From: DATLSM01 sp963722965 | Lineage (GTDB): Bacteria > Actinomycetota > Thermoleophilia > Solirubrobacterales > 70-9 | Length of the DNA stretch: 64,000 nt | Direction of reading: 5' to 3' | Assembly (NCBI GenBank): GCA_963722965.1 | Contig: CAVROX010000004.1 | Location: forward strand, 16,296-80,295 | Shown: piece by piece, positions 52,874-61,430 of the stretch | Layout of the letters: each line of letters begins with the position of its first letter | Position numbering within the stretch: the stretch's first letter is position 1 | Notes under the pieces: model-generated | What the model saw: only the letters and a program-made list of their open reading frames with translations | What the model was told of the DNA's origin: nothing | The model's database searches: none | Translations under genes and position numbers: made by a program

Positions 52874-53812
52874 TCAGGCGCTCGCTGCCCTCTCCGCCAT
52901 CCTCGCCGGGCTGATCCGCACCACGTCCCAGGCGAGGCCAAGCTTCTCGAGCGCCCAGATCACCGCCCCCGAGCCGTCCAGCTCCCAGCGCCGCAACCCG
53001 TGCCGAGCGGAGGTCGGGAAGGCGTGGTGGTTGTTGTGCCAGGACTCGCCCATCGTCAGTAGTGCAAGCCAGGCGAGGTTGCGGGACTCATCGCCGGTCG
53101 GGTATGGCTGTCGGCCGAAGAAGTGGCAGAGGCTATTGACGCTAAAGGTAACGTGATGCAGGACGAAGATCCGCACCGCGCCGCCCCAGAGCATTCCGGT
53201 GAGAGCGCCAATCACCGTGCCGGTCAGCGCCCAGCCGAGGGCGAAGGGGAAGCCCAGACCGACCAGCACCCAGACGAAGAAGAACCGGTCGATGAAGCAC
53301 ATCGCCGGGTCGGCCATCAGATCCTTTGCGTAGCGGTTTTCATCGGCAACCTCGGCGTCGCGAAAGACCCAGCCGATGTGGGCGTAGAAGAGTCCACCGA
53401 CGGCACCGCGGAAGCCGGAGCCGCGCCCGACGTGGGGGCTGTGCGGATCACCCTCCTCATCGGAGAAGCGGTGGTGCATCCGGTGGGTGGCGACCCACTC
53501 GATCACCGGCCCCTCAACCGCCGCCGAGCCGAGCACGGCCCAGGTCAGCCGCGCCCAGCGGTGGGTCTTGAAGCTGCCGTGGGTGAGCAGGCGGTGGAAA
53601 CCAACGGTGATCCCAAAGCCAAACAGCAGGTAGGTGACCGTGAAGACGAGCAGATCCTGCCAATGCAGCAGCCCGCCCCAGCCAAAGAGCACGCCGAGCA
53701 GGAGCAGCAGCGGCGGGACCACCGTCACAACCGCGCTAGCGAAGCGGTCGAGGGTGGGGTTCTCCACCGGCCTTTTGTCGGTCCGCGCAGCCTCAGTCCT
53801 CACTCTTGCCAC
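52874..53812 (-). CDS. Acyl-CoA / fatty acid desaturase (delta-9 type)
   Basis: 312 residues. All three histidine boxes are visible: GFHRLLTHGSF (HXXXXH), ATHRMHHRFSDEEGDPHSP (HXXHH) and GESWHNNHHAFP (HXXHH), plus the extra VLHHVTFSVNSLCHFFG. Four membrane helices are present. The diiron enzyme inserts a cis double bond in a fatty acyl chain, adjusting membrane fluidity; an electron donor gene is not seen nearby. Its end is 85 bp upstream of the satP remnant. Confidence 0.93.
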   Translation of the reverse strand: MARVRTEAARTDKRPVENPTLDRFASAVVTVVPPLLLLLGVLFGWGGLLHWQDLLVFTVTYLLFGFGITVGFHRLLTHGSFKTHRWARLTWAVLGSAAVEGPVIEWVATHRMHHRFSDEEGDPHSPHVGRGSGFRGAVGGLFYAHIGWVFRDAEVADENRYAKDLMADPAMCFIDRFFFVWVLVGLGFPFALGWALTGTVIGALTGMLWGGAVRIFVLHHVTFSVNSLCHFFGRQPYPTGDESRNLAWLALLTMGESWHNNHHAFPTSARHGLRRWELDGSGAVIWALEKLGLAWDVVRISPARMAERAASA

Positions 53813-53893
53813 TCCCTACTCATGTCGGTCTCCTTCGCGCCGCCGGGGTCCCTTGGGGCGAGGGAGTCTATGCCGTCGCGCCTAAAGAAGGGC

Positions 53894-55138
53894 TCAATAC
53901 CCGGGCGGGTGGCGGGCGATGAAGCCCGCTGGGGAGTCGACCAGCGAGGGGTGCCAGCGCGGTCCCGGGCCGCCGACGGTGTCGAATGCCAGCCCCGCGA
54001 TCGTCATCCAGGCGTGTTCGGCATTCGCGTAGACGGTGATCCAGCGTCCCGGTCCCGGGTCGCCCCAGGTCTCCAGGCCGGTCGAGTCAAGCGGACTCGA
54101 GAGAAAACCGCCCCCGTGCAGGGCGAAGCTGACCGCGCCAGAGCAGTCATATCCGGGCGATTCAAAGGATGCGTGTCCGCCGCCCCAGATGTAGGGGGTG
54201 TCGGCAATCGAGTTGGCCGCCGCGATCGCCGCCCTTACGGCGGGCGGGGCGGAGGCTGGCGCGCTCGCCTCGTTTTCAGAGATGAAGTGGGCGGTCTCGC
54301 CGGGAGAGAGCGGGGCTGGCGCCGCGGTTGCTCCGACCGGACCGCCCGGCGTCACCATTTGCGAGGAGATCGCGGCAAGGTTGTTGCTCAGCGCCTGTTC
54401 GCGCGACTCCAGCGATTCGAGCTCCTGGCGACGCTGCGTCTGCGCCGCCTTGAGCTTGGCAAAGCGCGCCTGCGCAGCGGCCCGGGCCGCTGCGATTTCG
54501 CGCTCGTTTGCGGCAATCGCGTCGCGGGCCGAGCGGATCCGGGCACGGGCGGCGGCCAGCCGCTCGACCACGCCGCGCACTTCATCTCGCAGCGACTTGA
54601 CCCGGCCGACAACCGAGTCGTCATAGCTTTGGATCCGGTTCAGGTATTCGGTCTGTGAGGCCAGCTGCGACCAGCTCGCCGATTCGACGATCGCATTTAG
54701 CACGTCGGGGCTGCCCGACTCATAGATCGCCACCAGACGACCGCGCAGCATCGCCAGGGCGCGGGCAAGCTGGGCCCTGACCACCTGTAGGTGACGCCGC
54801 TCCCTGTCTAATTCGGCGGTCGCCTTTTCGAGTTCAGACTGCTTGACGGCGAGCTGGGCCTGGACCTTGGCCTGGCGTTGGCGCAGTTCGGAGACTTCGC
54901 CGATCATTGAATTGATCGCGGCGTTCTGTTCGGCGATCGTCGAGGAGAGCGAGTTCTGGCTAGCCCGTACGTGCGCCAGCTTGCCCTGGGTGCTTTGCAA
55001 CTGCTGCTGGAGATCCTGGGCCGGAGCGCTTGCCTGGGCGACCGCCAAGGTGCAGACGATTGCCAGCAGCAAAACCGCCAGCAGCATTGACCCACGCCGG
55101 GTCGCGCTCGGATGAGTTTCAGAGAAGAGAGCCCGCAT
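53894..55138 (-). CDS. Secreted coiled-coil NlpC/P60-like peptidoglycan hydrolase
   Basis: About 414 residues from the ATG at 55138. A signal peptide or anchor (SMLLAVLLLAIVCTLAVAQASA) leads to a long coiled coil (about 40-260: LQQQLQSTQGKLAHVRASQNSL ... RQELESLESREQALSNNL), resembling actinobacterial RipA/Wag-type enzymes with autoinhibitory helices. The C-terminal domain has YIWGGGHASFESPGYDCSGAVSFALHGGG (catalytic Cys in DCSG) and ITVYANAEHAWMTIAGLAFDT (catalytic His). NlpC/P60 enzymes cleave peptide stems in the cell wall. It may be required for cell separation. It is divergent from the GAP-family gene. Confidence 0.87.
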   Translation of the reverse strand: MRALFSETHPSATRRGSMLLAVLLLAIVCTLAVAQASAPAQDLQQQLQSTQGKLAHVRASQNSLSSTIAEQNAAINSMIGEVSELRQRQAKVQAQLAVKQSELEKATAELDRERRHLQVVRAQLARALAMLRGRLVAIYESGSPDVLNAIVESASWSQLASQTEYLNRIQSYDDSVVGRVKSLRDEVRGVVERLAAARARIRSARDAIAANEREIAAARAAAQARFAKLKAAQTQRRQELESLESREQALSNNLAAISSQMVTPGGPVGATAAPAPLSPGETAHFISENEASAPASAPPAVRAAIAAANSIADTPYIWGGGHASFESPGYDCSGAVSFALHGGGFLSSPLDSTGLETWGDPGPGRWITVYANAEHAWMTIAGLAFDTVGGPGPRWHPSLVDSPAGFIARHPPGY

Positions 55139-55224
55139 CGATCCCCGCCAGCCCCCTTGCCGGGTTCGGCAGGTTGCGCAGGCTAGCGAAATCACCGCCA
55201 GATTGTTAGGAGTTGCTAATAACT

Positions 55225-55240
55225 TGCAACTTCGGTTGCA
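55225..55240. promoter_or_regulatory. UUCG-type hairpin in the NlpC / GAP divergent region
   Basis: TGCAAC-ttcg-GTTGCA is a perfect 6-bp stem with a stable TTCG loop on the plus strand, 65 bp upstream of the GAP-family start. On the minus strand TTGCAA here with TAACAA 15 bp on could serve as an NlpC promoter. Both are tentative. Confidence 0.3.
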
Positions 55241-55304
55241 GATCGTGCCTGCAAAGAGGGGATATCGAACGGACGTCGACTGCTCGGAAGGTTAGGGTGA
55301 GCTC

Positions 55305-55982
55305 GTGATCAACATCTTGGTCCTGGCGATCATCTCCGCCATCTCGCCGGCGATCCTCGCCGTCGTCATCGTCGTCCTCAGCCGACCCAACCCGCGGCGA
55401 CTACTGCTCGCCTACCTCCTCGGCGGCATGCTGGCGAGCATCGCTATCGGTGTTGCGATCGTCGCCTCGCTGAACGAATCGCAGCTGCTCGCCGGCCCCA
55501 GCCCGGCCGCCGACCCGATCGTCAACTTCACGGTCGGAGCCCTGGCGCTGGTCATCGCCTACGTGCTGGCCACCGACCGCGACGCGCCGCTCGGGGAGCG
55601 GCGGCGAGAACGGCGCGCTTCCCGCCCTCCCCGGGATCCCTGGTCAGAGCGGGTCCTCAACCGGGGAAACGTCCCGATCGCTTTTGCGGTCGGCATCGCT
55701 CTCAACCTGCCGGGCGCCTTTTACCTCGTCGCTCTCAAGGACGTCGCTCAGAGCCAAAGTGGGATCGGCGCTCAGGTTTTCGCAATCGTCATCTTCAACC
55801 TGATCATGTTCGTCCTCGCCGAGGTGCCGCTGCTTGGCTACTCCTTCGCGCCCCAGGCGACGCGGGCGAGGGTAGCCCAGCTCAACTCCTGGATGGCCAA
55901 CCACGCCCGCCAGATGGTGGTGGCCGTCGCAACTGCGGCCGGCCTCTATCTGATCGGGCGTGGCTTGCTCGGGGTTCTCTAA
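55305..55982 (+). CDS. GAP-family (Sap-type) membrane protein
   Basis: 225 residues from a GTG at 55305. Six hydrophobic helices with the LysE-like pattern SAISPAILAVVIVVLSRPNPRRLLLAYLLGGM and a central cytosolic loop rich in Arg. This matches the actinobacterial GAP/Sap family, named after mycobacterial proteins that help move glycopeptidolipids or sulfolipid-1 across the membrane. A general small-molecule or lipid transport role is likely. The stop overlaps the convergent SHOCT gene by 4 bp. Confidence 0.8.
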   Translation: MINILVLAIISAISPAILAVVIVVLSRPNPRRLLLAYLLGGMLASIAIGVAIVASLNESQLLAGPSPAADPIVNFTVGALALVIAYVLATDRDAPLGERRRERRASRPPRDPWSERVLNRGNVPIAFAVGIALNLPGAFYLVALKDVAQSQSGIGAQVFAIVIFNLIMFVLAEVPLLGYSFAPQATRARVAQLNSWMANHARQMVVAVATAAGLYLIGRGLLGVL

Positions 55983-56368
55983 GCGAGCAGTTTGGCCTTG
56001 GCTTTTTCGAAGTCCTCCGCCGAGATCGCGCCCTTTTCCTTCAGATCATTGAGTTTGTGCAGCTCATCGGCGGGCGAGCTGTGGGCCTGTTCTTGGATGT
56101 AGGCGTCCATGTGCTTTTTCGCGTCCGCCTGGGCTTTGAGCGCCCGTTCGCGCATCCCGCCGCCACGGGCTATCAGGTAGATCAGCGCGGTGATGAACGG
56201 GATAAAGACGAGGAACAGCACCCAGACCGCCTTCCACCATCCAGATAGCTGGTGGTCGCGGAAGAGATCCGTGAGGATCGTGATCAGGATCCAGATCCAG
56301 ATCACGAAAAAGAAGATCTCCAATGCGAGCAAAAGCGCGTCACCGAAGCTGAAGTTGGCAAGCAGCAA
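55979..56368 (-). CDS. PLDc_N plus SHOCT domain small membrane protein
   Basis: 129 residues. Two membrane helices (ALLLALEIFFFVIWIWILITILTDLF and WWKAVWVLFLVFIPFITALIYLIARG) form a PLDc_N (phospholipase D N-terminal-like) module. The C-terminal ELHKLNDLKEKGAISAEDFEKAKAKLLA is the SHOCT oligomerisation motif. Such proteins are common and of unknown function in actinobacteria. The ORF is well supported by codon bias. Confidence 0.87.
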   Translation of the reverse strand: MLLANFSFGDALLLALEIFFFVIWIWILITILTDLFRDHQLSGWWKAVWVLFLVFIPFITALIYLIARGGGMRERALKAQADAKKHMDAYIQEQAHSSPADELHKLNDLKEKGAISAEDFEKAKAKLLA

Positions 56369-56475
56369 AGCGGTTTCCTTTCATTTTGTTGGAACGAGAC
56401 AGCGGCGCAGGCGCCGGGCTCGGTTGCTTCATCACGCTAACCCCGACGCCTCCCAGGCGCATCCGTAGTTTTCGG

Positions 56476-57231
56476 CTATCCGCTTGCAGCTGTTGCTGTC
56501 AGGCGCTGCAAGAAGAGCACGGCCGCCACCGAGGTGGCGAGGTTGAGGCTAGAGACCCCGGGGCGCATCGGGATACCGAGTCGGAGATCGGCCCGGTCAA
56601 GCAGCGCGGCGCTGAGGCCGTGGCGCTCACTCCCGAAAGCGAGAACGGCACGGGCGGGGAGCTCGCCCGGGCGCAGCTGCTCACCACCGGGGTCGATCGC
56701 CACCAACGGGCGGTCGCTCTCTGGCAAGCTCTCCACCGCCGCAACCGGCAGCGCGAACTGCAGGCCCGCCGCTCCGCGCACGGCCTCGGGGTTCCAGGGG
56801 TCATTGCGCCCGGTGCTGAAGACGCCCGCCGCGCTCGCCGCTGCGGCGACGCGCACGCAGGCTCCGAGGTTGCCCATGCTGCGGGGATCCTCGAGCAACA
56901 GCAACGGCGAGGACCTCGGGTCCGCCAACGCCCCCGCGACGTCGATCGCCGGGCGACGAGCGACCGCGACCACGCCGGTGCGCGGCGGGCGCGGAACCAG
57001 CTCCGCCAGCTCGCCCTCCCCCACCTGTTTTACCCGCGCCCCCAGGGCGTCGGCGAGGTCAGGCGCAAGATCTGCTGCCATCCGCCGCAGTCCCACCGAG
57101 TCCACCGCGACCGCCTCCAGCACCTCGGCCCCAAAGCGCAGCGCATGCTTAAGCGCGTGGAAGCCCTCCAAGACGACCAGGCCGGGGTCGCTGCGGGCCT
57201 CTCGAAACCGCGCCGGGAGGCCGTTGCTCAC
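56476..57231 (-). CDS. SpoU/TrmH-family RNA 2'-O-methyltransferase
   Basis: About 251 residues from a GTG at 57231, 8 nt after the PBP1a stop; the frame runs on upstream inside PBP1a but reads as shadow. LVVLEGFHALKHALRFG opens the substrate-binding domain. The SPOUT knot motifs are LLLLEDPRSMGNLGACVRVAAA (motif 1), RAVLAFGSERHGLSAALLDRADLRLGIPM (motif 2) and SSLNLATSVAAVLFL (motif 3), which make up the SAM site. The target (rRNA or tRNA) cannot be told. It is likely co-transcribed with the penicillin-binding protein. Confidence 0.9.
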   Translation of the reverse strand: MSNGLPARFREARSDPGLVVLEGFHALKHALRFGAEVLEAVAVDSVGLRRMAADLAPDLADALGARVKQVGEGELAELVPRPPRTGVVAVARRPAIDVAGALADPRSSPLLLLEDPRSMGNLGACVRVAAAASAAGVFSTGRNDPWNPEAVRGAAGLQFALPVAAVESLPESDRPLVAIDPGGEQLRPGELPARAVLAFGSERHGLSAALLDRADLRLGIPMRPGVSSLNLATSVAAVLFLQRLTATAASG

Positions 57232-57238
57232 CGCGCCG

Positions 57239-59374
57239 TCAATGGCTCGCCACGCCGCCACCCACGCCTGGCTGGGAGGGCGACGGAGCTGGGCTGGGAT
57301 GGGGGCCTTGAGCGGGAGCCGGACTCCGAGCAGGGCTGGCCCCCTGCCCGCCCCCAGCCGTGCTCGGGGGCACGCTGCCTGACCCCGCCGTCGCGGTCGC
57401 TTCAAAGCCGCTGGTCGTCGAACCTGCGCTCGTGGCGGACCCCCCCACGGTGTGTTCGCTGTGCAGAGCCGAGAGCGTCGGCAGACTCGAGGGAACGGGG
57501 AATTCAGGGCAGTTGCCGTTCTGGGCCGACTGCATGAAGGAGCGCCAGATCGGCCCTGCCGTCGGCCCGCCGAAGCCGGTCGTTTCGCGCGAGTCAGGAT
57601 GTCCGACCCAAACGGCAGTCGAGTACAGCGGCGTGTAGCCGACAAACCAGGCGTCGGACTCATTTTCGGAGGTTCCGGTCTTTCCCGCCTCGGAGGGGCA
57701 GCCGATCGAGGTGTAACCGGCTCCCGTGCCCTGGGTGATCACTCCCTCCAGCAATTTGGTCAGGTCGTAGGCCTGGCCCGAGGTGAGCACGCGTTCGCCC
57801 GAGTTGGGGTTCGGTTCGTCGACCTTGCCGTTGGGGAACTCGACTTTGCTGACAGCCGACGCGTCGTGGTGGATGCCGCCATCGGCGAGGGTCGCGTAGC
57901 CGTCGGCCATTTCGAGCGGTGTGACGCCGACGCGCAGCCCACCGATCGCCTCCGCCGGGACAGATTCCAGCGGCGCTTCGATCCCCATTTCGTGCGCCGT
58001 CTTGGTCACGTTAGTGGGGCCAACGTCGAGGTCCAGCTGAGCGAAGACGACGTTGACCGAGTTCCAGGTCGCGCTCGCCAGCGACATCGTCCCCTGCCCG
58101 GGCTCGGCGTTGTTGACGGTCCAGGTCCCGCCTCCCGGCAGCGCAAGTGTCTTCGGGGAGCTGCCGTTGTAGTAGGTCGTGTACGGATCGATCCCCTGCT
58201 TGATTGCGGTCGCGAGGACGTAAGTCTTGAACGAGGAGCCTGGCTGTCGGTGGGCCTGCCAGGCGTAGTTGAACTGGCTTTCGTCCGAGGACCCCTGCGT
58301 CGAAGCGAGCGCAACGATCTCGCCGTTGGTCGGGTTGACCGATGCCAACGCCGCCGCCGGACCGCCCCCGGGGTAACAGACAGAGCACCCGTCAACCGCT
58401 TCTTGGGCGCGTTGCTGAAGCTGGGGGTCAATCGCTGTATAGGCTTTGAGGCCGCCGTTGCGGACGGTGTTGATCCCGTACTTGTTGATCAGTTCCTGCT
58501 GGACGAGGTCAAACAGGAACGGGTCCCTGATCGTCTGGTACTTGTGGCCAGGGTGCAGCCCGAGCCCTCGATGAACGGCGGTTTCGTACTGCGCGGTGCT
58601 TATGTACCCCTGTTCTTCCATCACCTTAAGCACCTCGTTGCGCCGTTCGAGAGCCGCCTTGGGGTCGATGAAAGGGTTGTATTCAGAAGGTGCCTGGGGA
58701 AGACCGGCGATCATCGCCGCCTCCCTCAGGTTAAGGTCGCGGGCCGGCTTACCAAAGTAGGTCTGCGCCGCCGCCTCCGCACCAACTGCGGTCTCCCCGT
58801 CCACCGTCCCGTAGGGCGCGGTGTTGAGGTAGGCGGTGAGGATCCAGTTCTTGGAGTGCGCTTCCTCCTCCTCTTCGGCGAGGTGCGCTTCGATCAGCTT
58901 TCGCCTGATCGTGTCTTCGGGGTGTTGGATGTAGAGATCGCGAACGAGCTGCTGCGTGATAGTCGAGGCGCCCTGCACGGGCTTGCCGCCAGCCAGCAGG
59001 TCCTTCCAGGCGGCCCGGGCAATGCCAGCCGGATCGATGCCCCCGTGGTGGTAGAAGTTCTTGTCCTCGATCGCGATCGTCGCGTCCTTTAGCAGCTGAG
59101 GCAAAGCGCGCGAGGGGACCGGCTGGCGGATGTTGCTGGAGGGGATGAAGCCGATCAGGCTGCCGTCGGCAGCGTAGATCGCCGATGAGCGCCCCTTCTG
59201 CACCGGTTTGAGGCTCGATAGTGGCGGTGCGGAGTCATAGACCTTGATCGCCCAGCTCGCCGCCACCCCGCCGGCGATCACGAGCAGCCCGGCAAAGATC
59301 GCGGTGCCAAGCAGAAGCTTCTTCTTCCAGCTGGCACCGTGCAACCTCCGTTGCCGTCGTCTACTCGTCGTCAT
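57239..59374 (-). CDS. Class A penicillin-binding protein 1A
   Basis: 711 residues. A cytosolic N-terminus and membrane anchor (about 22-44) precede the GT51 transglycosylase: IAIEDKNFYHHGGIDPAGIARA (about 101-122, catalytic Glu), GASTITQQLVRDLYI and REAAMIAGLPQAPSEYNPF. The transpeptidase has SSFKTYV (about residue 380), a YxN/SxN-like segment and KTGTSENESDAWFVGY (about 565). A Pro/Ser/Gly-rich tail of about 70 residues ends the protein. It polymerises and cross-links peptidoglycan outside the membrane. Confidence 0.95.
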   Translation of the reverse strand: MTTSRRRQRRLHGASWKKKLLLGTAIFAGLLVIAGGVAASWAIKVYDSAPPLSSLKPVQKGRSSAIYAADGSLIGFIPSSNIRQPVPSRALPQLLKDATIAIEDKNFYHHGGIDPAGIARAAWKDLLAGGKPVQGASTITQQLVRDLYIQHPEDTIRRKLIEAHLAEEEEEAHSKNWILTAYLNTAPYGTVDGETAVGAEAAAQTYFGKPARDLNLREAAMIAGLPQAPSEYNPFIDPKAALERRNEVLKVMEEQGYISTAQYETAVHRGLGLHPGHKYQTIRDPFLFDLVQQELINKYGINTVRNGGLKAYTAIDPQLQQRAQEAVDGCSVCYPGGGPAAALASVNPTNGEIVALASTQGSSDESQFNYAWQAHRQPGSSFKTYVLATAIKQGIDPYTTYYNGSSPKTLALPGGGTWTVNNAEPGQGTMSLASATWNSVNVVFAQLDLDVGPTNVTKTAHEMGIEAPLESVPAEAIGGLRVGVTPLEMADGYATLADGGIHHDASAVSKVEFPNGKVDEPNPNSGERVLTSGQAYDLTKLLEGVITQGTGAGYTSIGCPSEAGKTGTSENESDAWFVGYTPLYSTAVWVGHPDSRETTGFGGPTAGPIWRSFMQSAQNGNCPEFPVPSSLPTLSALHSEHTVGGSATSAGSTTSGFEATATAGSGSVPPSTAGGGQGASPARSPAPAQGPHPSPAPSPSQPGVGGGVASH

Positions 59375-59506
59375 CCTCGAAATTGTAGGCGGGAGGCTGA
59401 TTCCCTCCTTCCCCTCAGGGGATTGGGATGGGTCAGCCGGCTCCGCGGCGGAGGGCCCGGGTCCGGCGAGTGTGAGAATCGAAACTCCCGATCGAGAGGA
59501 GACGCA

Positions 59507-60484
59507 ATGGGCACCGCATCACCCACCACCGACCTCCCAACTAGGCGGCTCGGCGACTCTGAGCTTGAGGTTTCGATCGTCGGTCTTGGCTGCAACAACT
59601 TCGGCCGGCGCCTTGACCTGGAGGGCACGACCGCAGTTGTGCAAGCCGCGCTCGAGGCCGGGGTGACTCTGTTTGACACTGCCGATATCTACGGCGGAGC
59701 GGGGGCCAGCGAGCGGCTTATGGGTGAGGCCCTCGGGGGTAGGCGGAGCGAGTACCTGATCGCGACAAAGTTCGGGATGCAGATGAGCGGCGCTGACGGC
59801 GTTCCCGATGCCCCCCGGGGCTCGCGCGATTACATTCGCTGGGCGATCGAGGGCTCGCTGAAGCGGCTCGGAGTTGATCGGATCGATCTCTACCAGTACC
59901 ACCGACCCGACGGTGTCACTCCGATCGCGGAGACATTGGCGGCAATGGACGAGCTGGTCCGCGAGGGACTCGTCGGCGCGATCGGCTGCTCCAACTTCAG
60001 CGCAGTCCAGCTCGAGGAGGCAGAGCGCGTGGCCCGCGAGCGCGGGCTGGCTCGCTTTGTCACCCTCCAGAACAGCTATAGCCTGCTCGAACGGGGGATC
60101 GAGGCCGACGTTGCGCCTGCCTGCGAGCGCCTTGGAGTCTCAATCCTGCCCTATTTCCCCCTCGCGAGCGGATTGCTCAGCGGCAAGTACAGACGGGGGC
60201 AGCGCGGACCGCAGGGCAGCCGTCTCGGCGGCGGTGAGAGCGCTGGCAGCAATGAGCAGTTCGACGTAGTCGAGGCTCTCGAAACCTTTGCGGCCGGGTA
60301 CGGCGTCGGCCTGCTCGACGTAGCAATCGCTGGCCTTGCCGCGCAGCCGGCGGTCGGCTCGGTGATCGCTGGCGCGACTCGGCCCGAGCAGGTCCGTGCC
60401 AACGTCGCCGCCGTCCTCAGCTGGATCCCTAGCGCCGATGCCCTAGCCGAGCTGGACCAGATTGCGCCGACTCCGCGCCGCTAA
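59507..60484 (+). CDS. Aldo/keto reductase
   Basis: 325 residues from the ATG at 59507, with GAGAGGAG upstream. LGLGCNNFG-type strand, LFDTADIYGGAGASERLMGEAL (catalytic Asp and Tyr), IATKFGM (Lys), IDLYQYHRPD (the His of the tetrad is in YQYHRPD) and GAIGCSNFSAVQLEEA are all visible. It is an NADPH-dependent oxidoreductase of the AKR superfamily, of unknown substrate; the sequence is closest in pattern to general-stress AKRs. It converges on the SRPBCC gene with a 4-bp overlap. Confidence 0.93.
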   Translation: MGTASPTTDLPTRRLGDSELEVSIVGLGCNNFGRRLDLEGTTAVVQAALEAGVTLFDTADIYGGAGASERLMGEALGGRRSEYLIATKFGMQMSGADGVPDAPRGSRDYIRWAIEGSLKRLGVDRIDLYQYHRPDGVTPIAETLAAMDELVREGLVGAIGCSNFSAVQLEEAERVARERGLARFVTLQNSYSLLERGIEADVAPACERLGVSILPYFPLASGLLSGKYRRGQRGPQGSRLGGGESAGSNEQFDVVEALETFAAGYGVGLLDVAIAGLAAQPAVGSVIAGATRPEQVRANVAAVLSWIPSADALAELDQIAPTPRR

Positions 60485-60933
60485 GCTCCGCGCCGCTTCA
60501 GCTGCTTGGCGAGACGGCGCATCGCCTTGCCGTTGGCGCGGCGGGTGAAGGCGCGGGTCAGCGGCGGGGCAAGGCGTTCCAGGCGCGATGCATCGACCCA
60601 AGCCAGCTCGAAGGAGACCTTCGTTCCGCCGTCCGGTAGCCCGACGAGCTGGTAGGTGCCGCGGGTGCGCCGCTTGCCGTTCGTACCCGTCCCGTCCTCC
60701 ACGATTCGGCCCGCCCCGGCCTCGACCACAACAAACTCGGTCCAGTCCTGGGAGCCGGTGACGTTCGCCCGTGCCCGCGCCCGGGCGCCGACCCCACGCC
60801 TGGGACCCGAAAACTTCCAGTCGGTCAGCATGTGGCCCATGAACTCCTTGTGATTGGCGAGCACTTCGAGGAACTCGAAGACCTCCCCGACCGGCCTGGG
60901 CACGGTTGTGGAAACGATCACGGGTTTCATCAC
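60481..60933 (-). CDS. SRPBCC/START-like lipid- or ligand-binding protein
   Basis: 150 residues. VIVSTTVPRPVGEVFEFLEVLANHKEFMGHMLTDWKFSGP begins the SRPBCC fold, with TKVSFELAWVDASRLERLAPPLTRAFTRRANGKAMRRLAKQLKRRGA as the long C-terminal helix. Polyketide cyclase/dehydrase-type and coenzyme Q-binding proteins share this fold. The very basic C-terminus may interact with membrane or nucleic acid. The pocket ligand is unknown. Confidence 0.83.
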   Translation of the reverse strand: MMKPVIVSTTVPRPVGEVFEFLEVLANHKEFMGHMLTDWKFSGPRRGVGARARARANVTGSQDWTEFVVVEAGAGRIVEDGTGTNGKRRTRGTYQLVGLPDGGTKVSFELAWVDASRLERLAPPLTRAFTRRANGKAMRRLAKQLKRRGA

Positions 60934-60984
60934 CGCGATCCTTTCAGCTTCAGTTGTCGTTGCGCAGGCGCGGGCGAGCTGAAG

Positions 60985-61425
60985 CTAACCGGAGTTAGCG
61001 CCTCCGAGGCCCCACGGTGCGACGATCAGAAGCTTCCATGCGCTTTCCAGGCGACGCAGCAGGAAGAGTGGATTGGAAATCTGCACAAATGCCGTGGCCT
61101 CGACCGGCTCAAAGCGCATCGTCCAGCGCTCCGAGCTCAGGGCGACATCTCCGGCCGGCAGCATCGTGCGCAGTTGAATCTGGATATTAGGCCGCATCTG
61201 GATGAACTGAGCGAGGATGTGGCGGATCTCCCTGCGGCCGTGGATGACGGTGGCATCGGGGGTGAGAAAAGAGGCCTCACGCGCAACGCAGGAAGCGGCA
61301 GCGGCTAGATCTCGAGAGCAAAGCGCCTGGACAAAGCTAACGAGCACCTGCTCTGGGGCAGCATAGGACGCTGGCTCGCCCAGCATGACCCCCTCAGGGA
61401 GTACCGGGGGGTCGGAGGCTGTCAT
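60985..61425 (-). CDS. SnoaL/NTF2-like protein
   Basis: 146 residues. PEQVLVSFVQALCSRDLAAAASCVAREASFLTPDATVIHGRREIRHILAQFIQMRP is a SnoaL-like start, and the cone-shaped beta sheet follows (IQLRTMLPAGDVALSSERWTMRFEPVEATAFVQISNPLFLLRRLESAWKLLIVAPWG). Such proteins are small isomerase, hydratase or ligand-binding domains; no catalytic residue can be assigned. It is 5 bp upstream of the stop side of the secreted gene and probably shares a transcript with it. Confidence 0.82.
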   Translation of the reverse strand: MTASDPPVLPEGVMLGEPASYAAPEQVLVSFVQALCSRDLAAAASCVAREASFLTPDATVIHGRREIRHILAQFIQMRPNIQIQLRTMLPAGDVALSSERWTMRFEPVEATAFVQISNPLFLLRRLESAWKLLIVAPWGLGGANSG

Positions 61426-61430
61426 GCGGG

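Noticed and set aside
52459..52941. N-terminal extension of acsA
   Set aside because: The extra 161 residues are in the wrong frame over the satP remnant; Acs homology starts after the ATG at 52458.
53123..54658. 511-codon plus-strand frame across the desaturase and NlpC genes
   Set aside because: It spans two unrelated minus-strand genes with clear motifs; the composition is that of an antisense frame.
57452..59092. 546-codon plus-strand frame across PBP1a
   Set aside because: Antisense shadow of a well-supported GT51/transpeptidase gene.
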